This document shows, in pieces, positions 1 to 6,767 of a stretch of 11,057 bases of DNA. Source of the stretch: Caryophanales bacterium. GTDB taxonomy: Bacteria; Bacillota_I; Bacilli_A; RFN20; CAG-826. Positions within the stretch are counted from its first letter, which is position 1. Every line of letters starts with the position of its first letter. Made by a program: the position numbers and the translations under genes. Location of the stretch: contig JAQYPI010000098.1 of the NCBI GenBank assembly GCA_028726925.1, positions 1 to 11,057 on the forward strand, given 5' to 3'. The notes beneath the pieces are model-generated. The model made no database searches, was not told the origin of the DNA, and saw nothing but the letters and a program-made list of their open reading frames with translations.

Positions 1-1226
1 AGGTCCGTGTCGGAAGCGTTGAAATACCCTTCCATGTAGAGGCCGCCGCGCAGGAAGTAGAACACGCCGAAATTGTTGAAGTTGGCGACGAACTGGGAAA
101 TGAGGTTCGGGGTCGTCGCGAACACGACGAACGGGAGCGTCAGGTCCTTGAATTGCTTCGCGGGGCTCGCCCCGTCGATCTTGGCCGCCTCGTAGCAGGA
201 GGCGTTCATGTTCGAGAGGATGCCCGTCGCGAGGAGCATGGTGGTCGGGATGTTGAGCCACGCGTTGACGAGGAGGCCGATGAGGCGCGCGATCCATTTC
301 GAGTCGAGCCCGAGGAATTGGATGACGCTGCCCCCGTTTGCCACGATGATCTGGTTGATGGGGCCGCCGTTGGAGAACATGAACTTGAAGCCGCAGAGGG
401 TGATGAAGCCCGGGATGGCGTAGGCCAAAATGGGGAAGGACCGCCAGATCGCCTTGCCCTTCACGATCTTCTTGTTCAAAAGAAGCGCGAGCCCGAGGCC
501 GAGGAAATAGTTGAGGAAGGTGGACGCGAACGCCCAAAGGATGTTCCAGCCGAGGATCTTGCCGAGGGTCGGGAGGATGCCCCCGAGGGAGAACACCTTG
601 CCGAAGGATTCGAAGCCCGTCCAGTCCACGAGCTTCGGCGGGACGATCTCGCCCCCGTAGTTCGTGAAGGCGATGCAGATCATGAAGACGATGGGGATGA
701 CGTTGAAGACCAGGACCGCGATCACCGGGAAAAGGAGGGTGACCTTGTGGAATTTCTTGTCGAGGTAGGTGCGAACGGATTCGAAGAAGGTCGGGAGCTT
801 CTTGCCTTCGTCGACCTTGCGGTTGATCTCGTGGATGTCCTTGACGTTTGAGACGTAGGCCATGACCCAAAGGCCGAGGACGAGGAAGGCGAAGATCCCG
901 AGGATCATCATGATGACCGAGTTGTCGCCCTTGATCCCAAGCCAAGGATCCGCCTCCTTGCTGCCGAGGGTGAAGAATCCCGCGATGAGGTTCCCGCCCG
1001 TGAGGGCGAAGAAGAGGATGAAGCCGATCTCGCTCAAAAGATAGAGAATGCCTTTGATGTATTGCTTATAAAGGATTTGCCCAAGGCCCATCACGAAGAA
1101 CGACGCCTTGGCCCTTTTCGAGGATGAGGAAAACCGGAGGCCGAACTCCAAAAAGGAATCGCGGATGCCGGAAAGGATCTGCTTGCAGCCCTTCCCGATT
1201 TCACTGAAGAGCGTAAATCGCTTCAT
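1..1226 (-). CDS. malF: Maltodextrin-type ABC transporter permease, MalF-like (3' end cut by window edge)
   Basis: Inner-membrane subunit of a sugar ABC importer; it should pair with a MalG-type permease and take maltodextrins from the binding protein encoded just upstream. About 408 codons are present and the C-terminus lies off the left edge. The translation starts MKRFTLFSEIGKG and has a long N-terminal part with two or three membrane segments before the core. The permease signature is clear near residues 345-365: Y-E-A-A-K-I-D-G-A, then LTLP (E346, D351, G352). This is the EAA loop that docks on the ATPase. The visible end (LRGGLYMEGYF) matches the usual MalF region before the last helix. 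The ATG at 1226-1224 is the only start after an in-frame TAG at 1250-1248. A GGAGGT lies at 1241-1246, a rather long 14 bases upstream. The gene overlaps the end of the binding-protein gene by 26 bases, which suggests translational coupling. Family assignment is firm; the exact sugar is inferred from the neighbours. Confidence 0.93.
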   Translation of the reverse strand, partial: MKRFTLFSEIGKGCKQILSGIRDSFLEFGLRFSSSSKRAKASFFVMGLGQILYKQYIKGILYLLSEIGFILFFALTGGNLIAGFFTLGSKEADPWLGIKGDNSVIMMILGIFAFLVLGLWVMAYVSNVKDIHEINRKVDEGKKLPTFFESVRTYLDKKFHKVTLLFPVIAVLVFNVIPIVFMICIAFTNYGGEIVPPKLVDWTGFESFGKVFSLGGILPTLGKILGWNILWAFASTFLNYFLGLGLALLLNKKIVKGKAIWRSFPILAYAIPGFITLCGFKFMFSNGGPINQIIVANGGSVIQFLGLDSKWIARLIGLLVNAWLNIPTTMLLATGILSNMNASCYEAAKIDGASPAKQFKDLTLPFVVFATTPNLISQFVANFNNFGVFYFLRGGLYMEGYFNASDTD

Positions 1227-2628
1227 GGATTTGTTTGCAGACCTCCGCTAGTTTGTTCCGGATGGCTTCGTCGGTGACGTATTTCTGGTCGCCCGCGGCG
1301 CGATAGGGGTCGTTGGCGAGATCCTTGCAAAGGGTTCCCGCGGGCGTCCAGATCTGGGCGGTCTCGCGGATGGACGGCATGATCTCGATCTTGCTTTCGC
1401 TCAATTGGGAGAAGAGGGTCTTGGAGAGATCGTCGCCCTCGCTCGCGAGATCCGCGCGGCAAGTCGCGATGCTCAGGATCTCGTGGCGGCGCTTCACCAT
1501 CTCGTAGGAAGAGGCGTAATCGATGAAGGCCAAGGCGGCGTTCGGGTATTGGGTGTAGGAGGACATAGCGTAGCCGTTGATGCCGCCCATCGTTTTCATG
1601 GAAACCATTTCGCCGGAAACGTCGTTCAGGTCCCCGGATTTCGGGAGTTTCGGGACGGGGATCTGCTTGAGGTTTTCCTCCGCCTTTTTGCCGGCCTCCT
1701 CTTTCGTGAGGCCCTCCTTCTGGTATTCGATGGACATCTCGTCGAGGAACAGGGAGCGGACGTCCGGGGTCGTCATCGTCGCGAAGTATTCCCCCTTGGC
1801 GAGTTTCGAATACTGGTTCAGGGTGATCGAGTTGTCGATGCAGGACTCGTTCATGATCGAGGCGAGCTGGCGCAAGACCTTCGCGCCTTTGTAGGCTTCG
1901 GCCTTGTCGAGGCCGATGTCGCTCGGATCCTTGCCGTTTTTCCCGAAGATGTATCCGCCGTAGGAGAAGAGGTAGCCGGAGGCAAAATAGAAATCGTCCA
2001 GGGATTTCATGTACCCGTATTTCGAGGGGTTCGCCTCATGGATTTGCTTGGAATATCGGTAGAGCTCGCTCCAGTTCTCGAACATGTCGGGAGTCCCGTT
2101 CCCGTTCTTGTCGGAATCTTCCGGGAGCAGGTCCTCGCGATAGTACATGAGGGATGTCTGGATATTGATGGGGACCCCGAAGGTATACGTGGTTCCGCCC
2201 ACCGTGGAACGATAGGCTTCCCAGGCGTTTTGGTCGACCTGCGAATAGCATTCGAGGCGCTCGACCGGGATCGGGGTGATGTGCTTTCCGTAGACGTACT
2301 TCATGAGGGAGTCGTTGGCCTGGTAGAGGATGTCCGGCCCATAGCCATAGGGGCCGTCGTTCTCGAGGTCGGAATACTCGTCCATGTTCGCGTCGACCGC
2401 GACGATGCCGTATTCCTTGTATTTCTCGTTGAAGCCGTCGAGGAGTTCCTTGAGATAACCTTGCTTGACCGCGGTGTCGTTCTCGAGGATGCGGAGGACC
2501 GCCCCCCGCTCGAGCTCGCCGTCGAACTTCGCGTAGACGCCGCCTTGCCCTTCCTCGTTCTCGGTCGATCCGCAGGAAGCGAGGGCGAGGATGGTGCCCA
2601 AGAATAGTGCTGCCGCCGTTCTTTTCAT
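1201..2628 (-). CDS. malE: Extracellular maltodextrin-type solute-binding lipoprotein (ABC family 1)
   Basis: Lipid-anchored receptor that delivers oligosaccharides to the permease encoded next. The 475 residues begin with a short signal peptide and a perfect lipobox, L-A-S-C with the modified cysteine at 19. Family-1 binding-protein features follow: FGVPINIQTSLMYY (about 150-163, inner strands of lobe 1), NPSKYGYM followed by FYFASGYLFSYGGYIFG (about 200-228), and GINGYAMSSYTQYPNAALAF near 352-371, typical of MalE-like proteins. Between the two lobes lies an unusual loop, DSDKNGNGTPD (171-181), which looks like an EF-hand or dockerin calcium loop. The start is set by AAAGGAG six bases before the ATG; this site overlaps the TAA stop of the amylase gene, with only three bases between the genes. 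Maltodextrin as ligand is inferred from the GH13 and starch-binding neighbours; another alpha-glucan is possible. Confidence 0.92.
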   Translation of the reverse strand: MKRTAAALFLGTILALASCGSTENEEGQGGVYAKFDGELERGAVLRILENDTAVKQGYLKELLDGFNEKYKEYGIVAVDANMDEYSDLENDGPYGYGPDILYQANDSLMKYVYGKHITPIPVERLECYSQVDQNAWEAYRSTVGGTTYTFGVPINIQTSLMYYREDLLPEDSDKNGNGTPDMFENWSELYRYSKQIHEANPSKYGYMKSLDDFYFASGYLFSYGGYIFGKNGKDPSDIGLDKAEAYKGAKVLRQLASIMNESCIDNSITLNQYSKLAKGEYFATMTTPDVRSLFLDEMSIEYQKEGLTKEEAGKKAEENLKQIPVPKLPKSGDLNDVSGEMVSMKTMGGINGYAMSSYTQYPNAALAFIDYASSYEMVKRRHEILSIATCRADLASEGDDLSKTLFSQLSESKIEIMPSIRETAQIWTPAGTLCKDLANDPYRAAGDQKYVTDEAIRNKLAEVCKQIHEAIYALQ

Positions 2629-2631
2629 ACG

Positions 2632-4341
2632 TTACTCCTTTGTTTTCTTTCTGTTCGCGATGATCGCGAATCCTTCGTGTTTCAGCGTTTCCCCGTTTAC
2701 TAGGTTCGAGAGGACGACCTTCCCCGGGGGCAAGGGCTTGTCCGCTTCCGAGAGGTTGACGAAGAGGGCGAGGACCTGTCCGCGGTAGGCGCGTTCCATG
2801 ACGAGCATCCCGTCTTGCGTGCGCAAGGAGAGTTCGCCGAATTTGAGGACCCCGCTTTTGGCCCGCAGGCGGATGAGATCGCGATATTTGGCGAAGAACG
2901 GGTTGCTTTTGCGGGCGAGGGAGAAGTCCATGCACCGCCGGCAATCGGGGTCATACCCGCCTTCGAGAGGCAACTCGTCGCCATAATACACGCAGGGGAT
3001 CCCCTCGTAGAACATTTGGATCGCCGCCCCGATGAGCGCCCGCTCCTTGTTTTTGCGGAGCTGGGTGAAGAAGCGGTACGTGTCGTGCGAATCGAGAAGA
3101 TTCCAGTTCGTGTGTGTCACGGGGGCGCTGTAGCGCAGGCGCAGGGCCTCGAGCCTTTCCTTGAACGCGAGGGAATCGAGCTGGTGGAATGCCAGATAGT
3201 CGTTCACGTAACGGGTGAAGGAATAGTTCATGATCCCGTCGAATTCGTCCCCCCGGAGATAGGGGGTGGCATCTTGCCAGTTTTCCCCGATCAGCATGAC
3301 GTCGGGATTGATGGCTTTGATCTCGCGGCGGAAACGCTTCCAGAAATCGTGACTGATCTCGTCGGAGACGTCGAGGCGCCAACCGTCGATGCCATATTCC
3401 TTCACGTAATGCTTCCCGATGTCGCAAAGATAGCTTTGGACCGCGGGATTCGAGGTGTTCCATTTGGGCATGTAGTCGCAAGTCGCGAATTTCTCGTATT
3501 TGCCCTTGGAAATGTCCTCGTCGTAGATGATGAACCAATCGAAGTAGGGGGAATTCCGCCCGTTCCGGACGACGTCTTGGAAGATGGCATTTTCATTGGA
3601 AACGTGGTTGAACACCGCGTCCAGGATGATGCGCATCCCCCGTTTGTGGGCCTCCTTGACGAGTTCCTCGAACGCAACGTTGGAACCGAATCCCGGGTCG
3701 ACCTCGTAATAGTCCTTGATGTCGTATTTGTGGTTGGAGATCGAGCGGAAGATCGGCGTCAGGTAAAGGGCGTTCACCCCCAGGTCTTTCAGGTAATCGA
3801 GCTTCTCGCGCAGGCCGATGAGGGATCCGCCCGCGAAGGATTTCGGGTTCGGGATCGCGCCCCACTTCAGGTTGATGAAGTCCTTGTCGCCTTCCCCTTT
3901 CCCGCGGTGGAAACGGTCCACAAAGATCTCGTAGATGATCGCGTCCTTCGCCCACGAGACTTCCCTCTGGATGTCGATGTCGTTGACGAAGGCGCACTGG
4001 AAATAGTTGTAATACGAGATGGCGAATTGGTAGTTCTCGGTGAGGCCGTCCGTGGAGAAAAAGAAATCCTTTCCTTCGCAAACGAAGCGGAAGACGTAGG
4101 CAAGAGATGGGGTTTCAAGAGGCAAGATAATCTCGTAGTAAGCGTAGAGATCGTCCTCGTATTTTCGCGTCATCTTCTTTTCTTTGCGTTTCAGGAAGAA
4201 AAGGTGTTTGGCGTTATAGAGGACGTGGCAGCTCTCGATCTCGTCTTGCTTGTCTACGCGGACGCGCAAAACGAATCTCTTCCCCGGCAAGGGAAAGGAA
4301 TAGGCGGATTCGATGGAATGGAAGACGGCGTATTGATTCAT
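2632..4341 (-). CDS. Cytoplasmic GH13 neopullulanase / cyclomaltodextrinase / maltogenic amylase
   Basis: Hydrolyses alpha-1,4 (and perhaps alpha-1,6) bonds of imported maltodextrins, cyclodextrins or pullulan fragments. The 569 residues carry no signal peptide, so it works inside the cell. Residues 1-120 form a beta-rich N-terminal domain in the place of the CBM34 domain of this group; the TIM barrel starts near 133 (DAIIYEIFVDRF). All GH13 motifs are intact: DAVFNH (241-246), GWRLDV with nucleophile D324, GENW with acid/base E353, and LLDSHDT with D420. MPKWN at 291-295 is close to the MPKLN signature of GH13 subfamily 20, and YGDELPLEGGYDPDCRR (453-469) is also typical. The C-terminal beta domain covers about 500-565. 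It sits between the surface lipoprotein gene and the binding-protein gene, three bases from the latter. The start has GAGGGG a few bases upstream. Exact substrate preference cannot be read from sequence. Confidence 0.93.
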   Translation of the reverse strand: MNQYAVFHSIESAYSFPLPGKRFVLRVRVDKQDEIESCHVLYNAKHLFFLKRKEKKMTRKYEDDLYAYYEIILPLETPSLAYVFRFVCEGKDFFFSTDGLTENYQFAISYYNYFQCAFVNDIDIQREVSWAKDAIIYEIFVDRFHRGKGEGDKDFINLKWGAIPNPKSFAGGSLIGLREKLDYLKDLGVNALYLTPIFRSISNHKYDIKDYYEVDPGFGSNVAFEELVKEAHKRGMRIILDAVFNHVSNENAIFQDVVRNGRNSPYFDWFIIYDEDISKGKYEKFATCDYMPKWNTSNPAVQSYLCDIGKHYVKEYGIDGWRLDVSDEISHDFWKRFRREIKAINPDVMLIGENWQDATPYLRGDEFDGIMNYSFTRYVNDYLAFHQLDSLAFKERLEALRLRYSAPVTHTNWNLLDSHDTYRFFTQLRKNKERALIGAAIQMFYEGIPCVYYGDELPLEGGYDPDCRRCMDFSLARKSNPFFAKYRDLIRLRAKSGVLKFGELSLRTQDGMLVMERAYRGQVLALFVNLSEADKPLPPGKVVLSNLVNGETLKHEGFAIIANRKKTKE

Positions 4342-4362
4342 GGATGCCCCTCAATGGAGAGA

Positions 4363-4393
4363 AGGGAAGAGCCGTGTTTCTCGGCTCTTCCCT
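4363..4393 (-). terminator. Intercistronic hairpin between lipoprotein and amylase genes (leaky terminator or mRNA stabiliser)
   Basis: A perfect 12-bp inverted repeat: arm 4363-4374 pairs with arm 4382-4393 around a 7-base loop (4375-4381). On the minus strand the stem is followed by TTCTCTCC, not a clean T run, so it is a poor intrinsic terminator. It fills most of the 61-base gap between the stop of the 720-residue lipoprotein gene and the start of the amylase gene. It may let the first gene accumulate more protein than the later ones, by partial termination or by protecting the 3' end of the processed first message. Confidence 0.55.
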
Positions 4394-4402
4394 CAAAGCG
4401 GT

Positions 4403-6565
4403 TTATTTGGCGAAGAAATCGACCGTGACGACGTTGTCGTCGGATTTGACGATCTTGATACGGTAGGTGCCGGCGGCCGTGCACTTGAAGTTGTTCGCGG
4501 CGTTGAAGATTTCGTTGGCATCGCCTTCCGTGCCAAGGCAGCTCGTGCCGATCCAGTTGCCCCAGGCCGTGGTGGTGTTTTCGTCGAACCAGGCGAAGCC
4601 GAACTCGTCGCCCTCGGCGAAGGTGTAGTCGAACTCGACGACGCCGTTGACCGAGGTGGTCTTGTTTTGCATATCCCAGCCGGTCATCGTGCCTTTGATG
4701 TAGACGTCGTAGGAGTAGACGTCCGGGACCTTGACGGCGTTGACGACCGGGGCGCCGGAAGAATAGTCGATCGTGATGTCATAGGTGCCGGCGACATCGC
4801 AGACGAAGTTGCGGTCTAGGTTGGTGGAGAAGTTCGCGTTCGAATTGCTCTCGGCGGGTTCGCCGATCGCGGTGTAGCGGATGAGGTTGCCGGGATAGAC
4901 GTCCGTGATAGGTTGGTCGTGATCGGTGTAGACGAAACAGAACTTGTTGCCTTCCTCGAGACGGAGGGTGAAGGTGATGTCCCCGTTGGAGAGGACGGAT
5001 CCGATCATGGTCGGTTCCCAGTCGTTGTGGGTGTCGAGCTTGTAGTAACCGTCGAGCGTCTTGATGGGCTGGGAGAGAACGTCGCCGTTGCGGACCCAGG
5101 AGAGAACGTCATAACGCTTGGAGACATCGCTGACGGAGAGGGTGAGGGTGTAGTTACCGGCGACTTTGCACTGGATGTTGCCGGTATTGGCAAAGTAGGT
5201 GGTGCCGTCGAGGACCGGATCCTTCAGGAAGGAGTAGCCGTGGGCAAGGCCCCATTGGCTGTCCCTGACGATCTGGAACTCGTCGTTGGTCTGGAGATCG
5301 ATGGTGATCGCGTATTCGCGTTCCTTGCCTTCAACGGGCATGAGCTTGAAGCGCTCGTCCATGTTCTTCCTGCCCCAGTCGGAGATGGAGAGGAGCTCGG
5401 AGCAGCCGCCGCCGACGATGTACCATTCGGTGTTCGGGACGTATTCCAGGGTGAAGGTGGGATCGTAAGTGACGACGCAGACCCTGGTCTCGAGGGAGTA
5501 GGTGAAGGTGTAGGTGCCGTTCGCGCCGGTCGAGAAGTTGCTGTCGAATTCCTTGCTGCCGAGAATGAATTCGGTCGAGTTCTCGACGTCGACTTGCCCG
5601 AATTTGATGCTGACGGGTCCGAGGCCGTCGAGGATGCTATCCCCGTTCAGGGAGTAGAACATGAATTCGTCGAAATCGAAGAACTCGTGGGTGTAGGTGT
5701 AGGTCTTGGTCGCGGGATCGTAGTCCATCTTGTATTCGGGCTCGATGATGTGCTGCCAACCGGTGATCAGGTTGCCCTTGATGTAGAGGTCATAGACCTT
5801 GTCGGCCTGCTCGATGACGTCCCCGTTGCGGACCCAGGTGATCTTGTCGAAGTCGCTGTAGTTGAAGCACTCGCGGTTATCCTCGCTGTAATAGGGATCC
5901 TCGGTGTCGTAGTAGTCGTCGCCCGGATGGGTCGTCAAGGTGAGTGTGTAGTTGCCCGAGACGAGGACGCCGATGTTGCATTTGCGGGTCTCGGTGTTGA
6001 GGTGGGAGGCCTTGATCTCGAAATATTCGGTGCCGTCTAAGGACGTGGAATCGAGATATCCGCCGCCCCTTTGGTTGCTCCAGTTCGAATCGATCGCGAA
6101 CTGGAATTCGTCACCGACCTCGAGGTCGAGGGTGATGGTGTACTCGTTGACGTTCTTCTTGTCCGAGCGGGTGAGCATGTGCTCTTCCTCGATGTTCTTG
6201 CCAAAGGCCGAGGACGAGAGGACCTTGCTGGTCCCGTTGCCGACGATGGCCCAAGGACGGGTGTCTTCCACGTAATTGGTGGATTGGAAAAGCGCGTACA
6301 CGGGCGTGTCCTTGTAGACTGGGGCGAAGTCATAGGCGAATTTGTAGTTCGGAGTTGCGTACCAATCAACGAACTCAAATCCTTCCTTGACCGGCGCCCA
6401 GTCCGTCGCGCGCTCCCCTTCCTTGACACTCTCCGTCTTCAAAACGGTTTCGTTGTCGTAGAAGGTGACGTCGTACGTCTTTCCGTCGTCTTTCGCGCAT
6501 GACGTGGCCACCATCGTGCTGGCCACGGCAATTGCGCCAACGAATAGTTTTGCGATTGCTTTCAT
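4403..6565 (-). CDS. Multi-module surface lipoprotein, SusE/SusF-like, probable starch/glucan-binding protein
   Basis: First gene of the operon. The 720 residues start with a signal peptide and a lipoprotein cysteine (M-V-A-T-S-C, C23), so the protein should be anchored outside the membrane. Residues about 30-93 resemble a Listeria-Bacteroides repeat (InlB B-type/Flg_new): FYDNETVLKTESVKEG followed by GFEFVDWYATPN and VYALF. Five related beta-rich modules follow, at about 104-210, 257-367, 380-478, 506-610 and 618-718. Most have an opening strand of the type W-x-I-V-G or Y-x-x-Y-I-K-G with TGW, then G/N-D-E-F plus an aromatic stretch, and end in F/I-x-C-x-x-A-G-x-Y-x-(L/I)-x-(L/I). This resembles SusE/SusF starch-binding modules, and also CBM26/X25-type domains. 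No catalytic motif is seen. A strong AGGAGG (6570-6575) sits four bases before the ATG. Glucan binding is inferred from the fold pattern, exposed tryptophans and operon; direct binding is unproven. Confidence 0.85.
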   Translation of the reverse strand: MKAIAKLFVGAIAVASTMVATSCAKDDGKTYDVTFYDNETVLKTESVKEGERATDWAPVKEGFEFVDWYATPNYKFAYDFAPVYKDTPVYALFQSTNYVEDTRPWAIVGNGTSKVLSSSAFGKNIEEEHMLTRSDKKNVNEYTITLDLEVGDEFQFAIDSNWSNQRGGGYLDSTSLDGTEYFEIKASHLNTETRKCNIGVLVSGNYTLTLTTHPGDDYYDTEDPYYSEDNRECFNYSDFDKITWVRNGDVIEQADKVYDLYIKGNLITGWQHIIEPEYKMDYDPATKTYTYTHEFFDFDEFMFYSLNGDSILDGLGPVSIKFGQVDVENSTEFILGSKEFDSNFSTGANGTYTFTYSLETRVCVVTYDPTFTLEYVPNTEWYIVGGGCSELLSISDWGRKNMDERFKLMPVEGKEREYAITIDLQTNDEFQIVRDSQWGLAHGYSFLKDPVLDGTTYFANTGNIQCKVAGNYTLTLSVSDVSKRYDVLSWVRNGDVLSQPIKTLDGYYKLDTHNDWEPTMIGSVLSNGDITFTLRLEEGNKFCFVYTDHDQPITDVYPGNLIRYTAIGEPAESNSNANFSTNLDRNFVCDVAGTYDITIDYSSGAPVVNAVKVPDVYSYDVYIKGTMTGWDMQNKTTSVNGVVEFDYTFAEGDEFGFAWFDENTTTAWGNWIGTSCLGTEGDANEIFNAANNFKCTAAGTYRIKIVKSDDNVVTVDFFAK
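4412..6256 (-). repeat. Five tandem protein modules within the lipoprotein gene, including a duplicated two-module unit
   Basis: Module positions are 5936-6256, 5465-5797, 5132-5428, 4736-5050 and 4412-4714. Modules 1 and 3 are alike (W-A/Y-I-V-G opening, then about 120 bases on an EYTITLDL / EYAITIDL strand, then D-E-F-Q). Modules 2 and 5 share YD-(L/V)-YIKG and TGW. The linkers after modules 1 and 3 carry the same WVRNGDV motif, at residues 244-250 and 490-496. This implies that an ancestral pair was copied. The DNA is still close at the linkers: GTTGCGGACCCAGG occurs near 5088 and again near 5826. Confidence 0.75.
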
Positions 6566-6569
6566 AATT

Positions 6570-6575
6570 CCTCCT
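6570..6575 (-). promoter_or_regulatory. Strong ribosome binding site of the surface lipoprotein gene
   Basis: AGGAGG on the minus strand, only four bases before the ATG at 6565. It is the best Shine-Dalgarno match in the window, in keeping with high expression of a surface protein, and it fixes the start of the gene. Confidence 0.85.
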
Positions 6576-6576
6576 G

Positions 6577-6590
6577 CTTAATCGCTTAAG
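6577..6590 (-). promoter_or_regulatory. Candidate LacI-family operator at the operon start site
   Basis: CTTAATCGCTTAAG on the plus strand is a 14-bp near-palindrome centred on CG, with 6 of 7 pairs complementary. Even length with a central CG is the usual form of LacI-family operators. It covers about +2 to +15 of the transcript predicted from the operon promoter and ends two bases before the ribosome binding site, an ideal spot for repression by the divergent LacI-type protein. Binding is inferred. Confidence 0.6.
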
Positions 6591-6598
6591 GTAATTTC

Positions 6599-6626
6599 AT
6601 TCTATCCCGCTCTTTTGTGGTGTCAA
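6599..6626 (-). promoter_or_regulatory. Promoter of the glucan operon
   Basis: On the minus strand, TTGACA (6621-6626, a perfect -35), a 16-base spacer and TAGAAT (6599-6604, one mismatch to TATAAT). Transcription should start near 6592, giving a short leader of about 27 bases with the operator and AGGAGG in it. The -35 lies inside a small inverted repeat, GGTGT-CA-ACACC (6619-6630). Confidence 0.8.
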
Positions 6627-6633
6627 CACCTTT

Positions 6634-6647
6634 TGATACCGCTTACA
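6634..6647. promoter_or_regulatory. Candidate cre box (CcpA-type catabolite control site)
   Basis: TGATACCGCTTACA fits the degenerate cre consensus TGWNANCGNTNWCA at every fixed position. It is centred about 20 bases upstream of the operon -35, near -48. Three flanking base pairs (TTT/AAA) partly extend the symmetry. A CcpA-like protein, or the local LacI regulator as a second operator, could bind here. The consensus is loose, so chance matches occur, but the position in a short control region favours a real site. Confidence 0.55.
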
Positions 6648-6706
6648 AAGCCGATTTTTAACGTTTTTGATACGATTTTTTTACTTAATTTACTTAAAAT
6701 CTTAAC

Positions 6707-6735
6707 TTGAGAAATCCGGTTCTTTTTGCTATTGT
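6707..6735 (+). promoter_or_regulatory. Promoter of the LacI-family regulator gene
   Basis: TTGAGA (6707-6712), a 17-base spacer and TATTGT (6730-6735). Transcription would start near 6742. A GTGAGG Shine-Dalgarno at 6755-6760 lies seven bases before the ATG. The rest of the region (6650-6700) is an AT-rich stretch with repeated CTTAA words and no clear further element. Confidence 0.55.
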
Positions 6736-6767
6736 TTTCAAAAGAAGCACGAAAGTGAGGCATTTTC

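Noticed and set aside
153..851. A 232-codon plus-strand frame at the left edge, suggestive of a highly acidic protein
   Set aside because: The minus strand in this interval encodes the EAA loop and membrane helices of the MalF-like permease; the acidic translation is the mirror of hydrophobic codons.
1405..2607. A 400-codon plus-strand frame opposite the binding-protein gene
   Set aside because: Antisense shadow with the same biased composition; the opposite strand encodes a clear lipoprotein with lipobox and family motifs.
2815..4428. A 537-codon open frame on the plus strand opposite the amylase gene
   Set aside because: It is the antisense shadow of a gene with all GH13 motifs, caused by strong G/C bias at third positions. 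Its translation is low-complexity V/E/D/G-rich with no domain.
4913..6040. A 375-codon plus-strand frame opposite the surface lipoprotein gene
   Set aside because: Its translation is V/E/D/G-rich without hydrophobic core pattern or domain; the minus-strand frame has a signal peptide and coherent repeats.
6619..6630. GGTGTCAACACC as an operator
   Set aside because: The centre (CA) is not symmetric and the repeat is mostly explained by the TTGACA -35 box within it; kept only as a remark.
6668..6674. A second TTGATACG half-site like the one in the cre-type box
   Set aside because: The right half is only a T run, so there is no palindrome and the match to the cre consensus fails.
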